Shown: positions 1-4,957 of the stretch, in pieces
Numbering within the stretch: position 1 is the stretch's first letter
How the letters are laid out: each line of letters begins with the position of its first letter
Assembly: GCA_016234025.1 (NCBI GenBank)
Contig: JACQLL010000033.1
Location: forward strand, 1-9,528
Length of the DNA: 9,528 bases
Reading direction: 5' to 3'
DNA from: Candidatus Pacearchaeota archaeon
GTDB taxonomy: Archaea; Nanobdellota; Nanobdellia; Pacearchaeales; GW2011-AR1
The notes under the pieces: generated by a model
The model's database searches: none
What the model was told of the DNA's origin: nothing
Seen by the model: only the letters and a program-made list of their open reading frames with translations
Position numbers and translations under genes: made by a program

Positions 1-1085
1 AATCGCTTGGAAAAGAGAAAGCGAAACAAGTCAGCGACCTGATAGCGAGGAGCATGGCACGGGAGACGAAGACGAGACCGCAGTCAGTCGACGAATTTGT
101 TTCAGAGATGAATGAGATTACAGGATATAGGGAGGAGAATCTGTTAGGAGAAATGCAAACACATCTCACAGAGAAAGATAAACAAATAGCTCAATTAGAA
201 GAACAATTAAGGAAGAGCCAACATAGTGAGAGAAAAACAGAGCTTGAAGAAGCAGTCGAGACGAATGGTTTGGTTTTTGAGACGACAAAAGGGATTGGCA
301 ATGATTTAGCGAGGGCGACGAGATGGATATATGGCGTGCTAAGAGGCACTCTTGGGAATCTTTTATTTATACCAACTAGTGTCATGAGTCAGTCGGATGC
401 AGAAGGAAACTACAACACTTTAGTTACTCGAAACAACGAAAACAGGGATTGGTCATTTCTTTCTGCATCGATAGGTATAGTTGTAGGGGCTTTTTACACC
501 CTTCCAACTGCTATTAGTATACCCGATGATTTAGACCCAAAATATCTATACGTTCCTTGGGGGATTTTTGCCGCGACAAACGCAATTTCAGGAGCCGTAG
601 AATTAGTAAGGCACAATTATAGAAAGGCAAGGAGCAAGAGACAAGCAGTGCTTGAGGAAACATTGAAAGAGACAGGCATGACTCTTTTAGAGTATGAAGA
701 GAGAAAGGCAAGACATAAAAAGGTTTTGAAGATGATTAAAAAAAGTGACTTAAGTTTTCTTGTTGATGACAACAAATTTAGAAATTATGAAGAAACAAAA
801 CAAGAAGGTATAAGAGTTTTTGAACAAAGATTTGGCTCTGGAATAAGAACAGAACAAGAGACCTACAAATTTTTCATTGAGAACGGGATGGCTTATGATA
901 AAAATTCTGCAGAGAAAACTATCGATTACTTAAACAGAAAAAGAGGAATTCTATACCTTGAAGAATGTATTTGTAGTGGCAACACAGGAAAAGATGTTTA
1001 TTTACGACTTGAGGAATTAAAGAATGGTAAAGATAGAGGTTTTAAGCTTATAAGGATAACTAATTTTTGGTGTGATGATATTTAA
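1..1085 (+). CDS. 5'-partial gene: C-terminal end of a Ser/Thr protein kinase-like domain fused to coiled coil and membrane segments
   Basis: The frame is open from the first full codon (base 3) to TAA at 1083-1085, so the Met at base 54 is probably internal and the true start lies outside the window. Bases 24-120 read VSDLIARSMARETKTRPQS and then a short acidic helix. This fits the last helix pair of Hanks-type kinases (subdomain XI), where a conserved Arg in a 'DPxxRPS' context, here Arg8 counting from Met54, packs against the catalytic lobe. The catalytic residues would lie upstream and cannot be seen. After this come a charged, coiled-coil-like stretch (about residues 30-70), a moderately hydrophobic stretch (91-110), two likely membrane segments (about 134-156 and 163-185), and a soluble, Lys/Glu-rich C-terminal domain (190-343) that I do not recognise. 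If the kinase call is right, the kinase sits at the membrane and its substrates are unknown. The alternative is a stand-alone membrane protein starting at base 54, but the clean upstream extension argues against that. Confidence 0.62.
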   Translation, partial: SLGKEKAKQVSDLIARSMARETKTRPQSVDEFVSEMNEITGYREENLLGEMQTHLTEKDKQIAQLEEQLRKSQHSERKTELEEAVETNGLVFETTKGIGNDLARATRWIYGVLRGTLGNLLFIPTSVMSQSDAEGNYNTLVTRNNENRDWSFLSASIGIVVGAFYTLPTAISIPDDLDPKYLYVPWGIFAATNAISGAVELVRHNYRKARSKRQAVLEETLKETGMTLLEYEERKARHKKVLKMIKKSDLSFLVDDNKFRNYEETKQEGIRVFEQRFGSGIRTEQETYKFFIENGMAYDKNSAEKTIDYLNRKRGILYLEECICSGNTGKDVYLRLEELKNGKDRGFKLIRITNFWCDDI

Positions 1086-1094
1086 TTAAACCTC

Positions 1095-1109
1095 AATAAA
1101 AATTAAAAA
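1095..1109 (+). promoter_or_regulatory. Possible TATA-like promoter for the metallopeptidase gene
   Basis: An A-rich stretch (aataaaaattaaaa) is centred about 28 bases before ATG 1131. That is the spacing expected if transcription starts at or next to the start codon, giving a leaderless message. No Shine-Dalgarno sequence precedes this ATG, which agrees with leaderless translation. The pyrimidine-rich run at 1111-1126 just downstream could also be a T-tract terminator for the preceding gene. The whole gap is AT-rich, so a match like this could occur by chance. Confidence 0.3.
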
Positions 1110-1130
1110 CTCTCTTTATTTATTTGTCTG

Positions 1131-1520
1131 ATGAGGTATGAAGATGCGCCGGATTTGAAAGAGAGGATGAACGAGATTGCGAAGATGCTGGAGATGAGAC
1201 ATCTTTATTTAGACAGGGTCGAGTGTCTGCGGAGTTTTGGTTCGTCTTCGCGGAGGACGATTGCGAGATGTCATGCGCTTGGGAAGCTGATGCAGAGAGC
1301 GATGAAAACAAAAGCATTTTATGCGATTGAGTTTCTGGAAAGATTCGATAAGTTGAGCAAGAAGGAACAGGACAAAGTTATAATTCATGAGCTTATGCAT
1401 ATTCCGAGAACTTTCGGAGGAGGTTTTAGACATCATGATTTTGTTTGTGAGAGAAATGTGGAGTTATTACATGAGAGGTTTGAGAGTTTGAAGAAGAACA
1501 AGTTTTCTTATGACTTGTAG
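1131..1520 (+). CDS. Small predicted zinc metallopeptidase (HExxH, COG4900-like)
   Basis: This is a 129-residue soluble protein with a classic zinc-protease helix, HELMH, at residues 86-90: His86 and His90 would be metal ligands and Glu87 the catalytic base. It is followed by a Gly-rich turn and His-His-Asp at 101-103, which could supply the third ligand. The HExxH, short loop, HxD-like pattern and the small size match the archaeal 'predicted metallopeptidase' group (COG4900) and related phage-type metallopeptidases. Their substrates are not known. The N-terminal half is helical and basic, with no signal peptide or membrane segment, so it should act in the cytosol. ATG 1131 is the first ATG after an in-frame stop at 1104-1106 and has no Shine-Dalgarno site. 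The Met codon at 1167 is an alternative start but would cut into the N-terminal helix. The 45-base gap to the upstream gene leaves it unclear whether the two are co-transcribed. The fold call is firm; the family name is from memory. Confidence 0.8.
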   Translation: MRYEDAPDLKERMNEIAKMLEMRHLYLDRVECLRSFGSSSRRTIARCHALGKLMQRAMKTKAFYAIEFLERFDKLSKKEQDKVIIHELMHIPRTFGGGFRHHDFVCERNVELLHERFESLKKNKFSYDL

Positions 1521-1745
1521 TTTTATTCCGTCACCTTCTCCCTCACCAAATTAGCCAAAATCTTTAGAGTGGGAACGAGAAAGATTTTGTGAATGCGTGC
1601 GAGATAAATTGCTTAAGATGGATTTTAAAAATAAATAATTTGGGTTTATTACATTTATTTATCGTTGATATTCTTCTGTGAAGCTTTACTAATTCGCTTC
1701 GCTCGTGGTACATGCCGATATTGACTTGTTAAATGTGTAGGAGAA
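1521..1745. other. Intergenic region without a recognisable gene
   Basis: These 225 bases separate the metallopeptidase gene from the surface-protein operon. I see no convincing ORF, no tRNA-like cloverleaf and no long hairpin. The first part is pyrimidine-rich (1520-1545) and could end transcription of the upstream gene. The middle (1623-1663) is very AT-rich and contains a TATA-like stretch, ttttaaaaataaataa, which could be a distal promoter. A short GC-richer patch with a tandem ttcgc (about 1692-1716) stands out from its surroundings. GGAG at 1740-1743 lies only two bases before ATG 1746, too close to act as its ribosome binding site. Confidence 0.6.
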
Positions 1746-1749
1746 ATGC

Positions 1750-1759
1750 TTATAAATAA
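1750..1759 (+). promoter_or_regulatory. Archaeal TATA box driving the surface-protein operon
   Basis: The sequence ttataaataa is close to the archaeal TATA consensus. The usual spacing of about 26 bases from the centre puts transcription start near 1780. That is downstream of ATG 1746 and about 23 bases upstream of TTG 1803. The position makes ATG 1746 an unlikely start, because it would not be on the transcript, and supports TTG 1803. Transcription was not observed; this rests on sequence and spacing only. Confidence 0.55.
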
Positions 1760-1787
1760 GTTTTCTTATCTTTATTTGATAAAAAGA

Positions 1788-1792
1788 GAGGT
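1788..1792 (+). promoter_or_regulatory. Shine-Dalgarno site that decides the TTG 1803 start
   Basis: GAGGT matches five bases of the archaeal anti-Shine-Dalgarno complement and ends ten bases before TTG 1803. The upstream ATG at 1746 has only a GGAG two bases away, which is too close to work. Together with the TATA box this favours TTG as the start. Confidence 0.5.
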
Positions 1793-1802
1793 TGTCCTAC
1801 AC

Positions 1803-4184
1803 TTGGTTCACAAGAAATACACGTACAAAAATGGAAAGCGATACGGCCCTTATTTATATGAAAATAAACGTGTAGGAGAAAAAATTATAACTACTTATCT
1901 TGGAACTGAAAAAGATAAGAGAGTTTCGAAGAAAGTTTTTTATTCAGTTTTGTTTGGAATTTTATTTTTGTCCTTGATTATCTTGTTTTTTAAATTCGGT
2001 TCTCCTACAGGAAAAGTTTCTTTGGATGTCAAGTCGAGTTATGAAGCTGGAGAGAACATAACAGGTAGCTTGATTTTTAACTTAAGGCAAGGTGAATTAA
2101 TTCCAAAAGATTCTTTGGTCGTTGTTAAACTTGGCAGTGTTGAGAAAGAATTTTTGCTATCCGAATTGATTTCTGATGAGTTGGTCGAGGGAGAGTTTTA
2201 TGCAGAAGGAGTTTCTATTTCAGGAAGTGGGCAGGGATTTGGTTCAATCGGAGAAAGAGAATCTTTTCCTGAAGTTGATTTTAAGTTGTCTATCATTGAG
2301 TCCGTGAAGAGTTCGGAGGAGATTAATGTCGCGGGGGGCGCTGGCGGAGGAGGCAAGGAAGCAGAAACTGATTCAGGAGAGGAAATACCCACCGAACCTG
2401 CCGACGAGGAGTCTGGTTCTGGAGCGACTACTAATGATGAAACTGAAACAGGAACCTCAACAGAAAATCAGGAAACTGATAATGAAGGAACACAAACTTC
2501 TGAAGAAGCGGAAAATTCTCAATTAAGTAGTGAAACTTCTTCTTCCGGTTCTGAAAATTCCGCAGGCACGGAGACAACCTCTGAAACCTCTTCTGATTCA
2601 GGCGGAGACAGCACGGCTGCCAGTTCAGGAGTAACCGGCTCGGCAGTTTCCGAATCCGAATTTGTTATCGACGGCAAGGTTCGTTCAGGAGAAGAATTTT
2701 CTTACAACTTGGAGGAAGGACAAACTGTTGAGTTAGTAGAAGGAAGTGTTAGTTCAGGAAATAACTCATTAGGAGAAGACGTTTTAATCTTGTCGATAGG
2801 AGATAATTTGGCGAAAGTTACCACAGAATATTCTGAAATCGAGAAGGGATTTGGTGAGGATTTTCTTGGCGATGAAGTTTTGAAAATGGAATCGAATTTA
2901 GATAACTTTGTTTTAACGGCGGCTGATAGTTCGGAGCTTGAGATTAGCTTGGTTTATCAGAGTGTGGAAATCGTGAAGGTCTCGAAAACTATCAACGTTG
3001 AGGAAGCACAATCGTTGGAAGGCAACGAAAGTGTTGAACTTGTTGATTTGAATAATGAAACTTTAATTTTAAATGAAACGGCGGAAAAAATTCCCGAGAT
3101 TAATGTTAGTGTCTTTACAAACACGAGTGCGCGAATTGTTCTTGGACAACCTGTTAAGTGGACTAAAAAAATAGATGTCCAGGGTCCTGCAAATTTGACA
3201 ATTGAACTTCCTGAAGATGCAGAAAATGTCACGATTAAAAAAATCAAGAAGTTAGAGAAAACAGATGAAGATGAAGTTGAGGAAACAAAGGAAACTATTG
3301 AGGAGCCAGGAAATTTGACAGAGCAAACTGAAACATCTAATAATGAGACAGGAAAGCAAGCCGAGAACCAAGGCATAGGAACTGTTCAGGAAGAAGAGAA
3401 CCCGCCAACTGAAACGATAGTCGGGGAGATAAATATTGATTCTAATGATGTTATAACCGGGCAGGTTAGTGCGGAAATTGAGTTAGGTAGAGAGTCCAAG
3501 ATAACGCAATGGCTTAAAAAAATATTTAGAGTTACCGGCTTGGCTGTTTCTAATTCGACGGAAGAGAACGTCAAGGAAATCAGCGTTGAGGTTAATGAAA
3601 CAGATGAGAGCGTCGAGATTGTTTACGAAACGCCTGCTCCTTATTCTGTCGAGGAGGAAACAGAGAACGGAAAAGTAGTGAGAGTTTTTGGACCTGACAG
3701 CGTTCATTATGAGAATGTTTTGGCTTTTACGACGCTAAGAGAGGAGCTGGAAATCAGGGAGCCGTCGATAATTAGAATTTATTGGGCGGAAAATTTAACT
3801 TATCTTCCTGTTGAAAACGTTTCGGATTTAGACGCGAACGGAATTTACGATTATGTTGAGTGGAGTGTGCAGTCTTTGAGCAATCAGACATTTGAGATAA
3901 TTTTGATTACGAAAGCGGAACATTTGGATGAAAACAGAACACTAATTTCTGATATTTATAGCGAGGTTAAGGAACTTGATGGAAATTGGTCTGAGCCGAT
4001 TTACCACAATCAATATGTGAGAGTTACTTTTGAGCAGAATCTAACAAAAGATAAAGACATAACTGTTTATGCGCGCGCTTCATGTGCAAGTAATTCAAGT
4101 GTTTTGATTAATGACCATGAAGTGTCGTGCGAGATTTATCAGAAGAAGACAAGGATTGATGAAATTCGGAGGGAATTAAAATGA
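1803..4184 (+). CDS. Membrane-anchored surface protein with long acidic Ser/Thr/Glu-rich linkers
   Basis: From TTG 1803 this encodes about 793 residues; ATG 1746 would add 19. Residues 1-43 are cytosolic and basic with a GKRYGPYLYE motif and a following YLGT. One strong membrane segment (about 44-66) leaves the rest outside, an N-in signal-anchor topology. Next is a beta-rich domain (about 70-170, with a GELIP motif), then a low-complexity Gly/Ser/Thr/Glu linker (177-286), a beta-rich domain (287-400), an Ig-like segment with GQPVKW (about 448-480), a second acidic linker (485-540), and a C-terminal domain (560-793). The latter carries a DxDxNGxxDxxEW loop at 675-687 that resembles a calcium-binding loop. 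There are many N-glycosylation sequons and only two cysteines (761 and 776), which may form a disulfide. I recognise this architecture as typical of large DPANN surface proteins of unknown function. Its stop overlaps the next start by 4 bases. It is probably an adhesin or cell-envelope protein, but that is an inference. Confidence 0.75.
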   Translation: MVHKKYTYKNGKRYGPYLYENKRVGEKIITTYLGTEKDKRVSKKVFYSVLFGILFLSLIILFFKFGSPTGKVSLDVKSSYEAGENITGSLIFNLRQGELIPKDSLVVVKLGSVEKEFLLSELISDELVEGEFYAEGVSISGSGQGFGSIGERESFPEVDFKLSIIESVKSSEEINVAGGAGGGGKEAETDSGEEIPTEPADEESGSGATTNDETETGTSTENQETDNEGTQTSEEAENSQLSSETSSSGSENSAGTETTSETSSDSGGDSTAASSGVTGSAVSESEFVIDGKVRSGEEFSYNLEEGQTVELVEGSVSSGNNSLGEDVLILSIGDNLAKVTTEYSEIEKGFGEDFLGDEVLKMESNLDNFVLTAADSSELEISLVYQSVEIVKVSKTINVEEAQSLEGNESVELVDLNNETLILNETAEKIPEINVSVFTNTSARIVLGQPVKWTKKIDVQGPANLTIELPEDAENVTIKKIKKLEKTDEDEVEETKETIEEPGNLTEQTETSNNETGKQAENQGIGTVQEEENPPTETIVGEINIDSNDVITGQVSAEIELGRESKITQWLKKIFRVTGLAVSNSTEENVKEISVEVNETDESVEIVYETPAPYSVEEETENGKVVRVFGPDSVHYENVLAFTTLREELEIREPSIIRIYWAENLTYLPVENVSDLDANGIYDYVEWSVQSLSNQTFEIILITKAEHLDENRTLISDIYSEVKELDGNWSEPIYHNQYVRVTFEQNLTKDKDITVYARASCASNSSVLINDHEVSCEIYQKKTRIDEIRRELK
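2331..2660 (+). repeat. Low-complexity acidic Gly/Ser/Thr/Glu linker coding region
   Basis: About 110 residues consist almost entirely of Gly, Ser, Thr, Glu, Asp, Asn and Ala, beginning with a glycine-rich run and ending at the VTGSAVS motif. Short units such as 'ETGTST', 'ETSSSGSE' and 'ETTSETSSDSGG' recur imperfectly. This is a flexible, probably heavily O- and N-glycosylated stalk separating two folded extracellular domains. The repeats are too degenerate to be a recent tandem array. Confidence 0.7.
4168..4173 (+). promoter_or_regulatory. Shine-Dalgarno site for the NYN nuclease gene
   Basis: GGAGGG lies inside the last codons of the preceding gene, seven bases before ATG 4181. The stop and start share ATGA (4181-4184). 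Strong site plus 4-base overlap indicates translational coupling between the surface protein and the nuclease. Confidence 0.7.
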
Positions 4185-4957
4185 GTGAAATACAAAAAGT
4201 TTATAAACATGATGAAATTATAAATAATATTCAAGTCCCCGGTATGACTCTCAAGGGAAATGCCGGGCTTCCTATTTCTTCTGAAAGAGTTATCAGAAAA
4301 AAGGCAATTTTTTTCGTTGATGCTAATAATTGGTATCACAATATCAAATTATTATTTAAGCCGAGCAATATTTCTATAGTTAAAGTTTCTAATTTAATTT
4401 GCAGGAATCTTAATTTTAATTTGAGAGAGATTAGATGGTATGCTTCTATTCCAGATATTGCAGACGGAGAGAAAGAATATTTCGAGCATATGCATTTTCT
4501 AAATACTTTGGAGAAAGAAGGAGTAAAAGTGATAACAAGGAAACTTCAAAGACTCGCTAATAAAGAGATATTAAAGAAAAAGAGGAATATGATTGATAAT
4601 TTAGATTTGTGCAAGAACTGCAGGCAGATTATAGAAGCAAGTTTCTTAGATTTGGCAGATATTAAAAGAAAGGAAAAGGGAATTGATGTTTGGGTTGCTA
4701 TTGATATGATTAAGAAATCTATAGTTGATAATGAATGTGATGTTTGTATTCTTATCTCTGGTGATGCCGATTTTGTTCCCGCAGTTAATTTAATCAAAGA
4801 GGCAGGAAAAAAAGTTCTGAGCGCGTTTGTTCCATTTGGCTATTCTTCTGAATTGAGAAAAAGCACAGAATATTTTGTCATAAGAAAAGAAACGCTGACT
4901 AAATGTTTTAGAGACTATGAGAAGAAAAAGGAGAAAAGAAATGAAAAGAAAAAATAA
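4181..4957 (+). CDS. NYN/LabA-type PIN-like nuclease domain protein
   Basis: This 258-residue cytosolic protein has the NYN (LabA/DUF88-like) signature. IFFVDANNWYHN near residues 43-54 gives the first acidic residue, Asp47. EKGIDVWVAIDM (165-176) contributes Asp169 and Asp175. ILISGDADFVPAV (190-202) gives the hallmark SGDxDF, with Asp195 and Asp197. These acids would coordinate Mg2+ or Mn2+ for RNA cleavage, so the set needed for activity looks complete. A CxxC (Cys144, Cys147) in the insert before the third strand could be half of a metal site. The C-terminal 20 residues are almost all Lys, Glu and Arg, which suggests a nucleic-acid- or partner-binding tail. The first 40 residues are not part of the fold. 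The gene overlaps both neighbours (4 and 17 bases) and is sandwiched between two extracellular proteins, which is odd for a nuclease. Known family members process or degrade RNA; the target here is unknown. Confidence 0.88.
   Translation: MSEIQKVYKHDEIINNIQVPGMTLKGNAGLPISSERVIRKKAIFFVDANNWYHNIKLLFKPSNISIVKVSNLICRNLNFNLREIRWYASIPDIADGEKEYFEHMHFLNTLEKEGVKVITRKLQRLANKEILKKKRNMIDNLDLCKNCRQIIEASFLDLADIKRKEKGIDVWVAIDMIKKSIVDNECDVCILISGDADFVPAVNLIKEAGKKVLSAFVPFGYSSELRKSTEYFVIRKETLTKCFRDYEKKKEKRNEKKK
4930..4933 (+). promoter_or_regulatory. Shine-Dalgarno site for the giant LamG protein
   Basis: GGAG sits seven bases before ATG 4941, inside the Lys/Glu-rich 3' end of the nuclease gene. The spacing is ideal and fixes the start. 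The two genes overlap by 17 bases in different frames, so ribosomes translating the nuclease tail pass over this site. Confidence 0.65.

Noticed and set aside
1126..1137. ctgatgagg resembling a C box of an archaeal C/D RNA
   Set aside because: It has one mismatch in the C box and no D box at the expected distance. It coincides with the metallopeptidase start codon.
1521..1745. Possible tRNA or small RNA in the intergenic region
   Set aside because: No T-loop consensus, no acceptor-stem pairing and no stable hairpin found by eye.
1735..1881. 12-base direct repeat gtgtaggagaaa at 1735-1746 and 1870-1881
   Set aside because: It is short and purine-rich in a purine-rich region, one copy is inside a coding motif and the other is intergenic. 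It is most likely chance.
2957..3376. 139-codon ORF on the minus strand inside the stalk-protein gene
   Set aside because: It is antisense to a well-supported gene, with Ser/Phe/Val-rich composition that mirrors the Glu/Thr/Asn-rich sense frame. It shows no motif; its length comes from the low stop frequency opposite this biased sequence.
4181..4184. Programmed frameshift joining the stalk protein to the nuclease
   Set aside because: No slippery sequence is visible at the overlap, and the nuclease has its own strong Shine-Dalgarno site and ATG. Simple stop-start coupling explains the ATGA.
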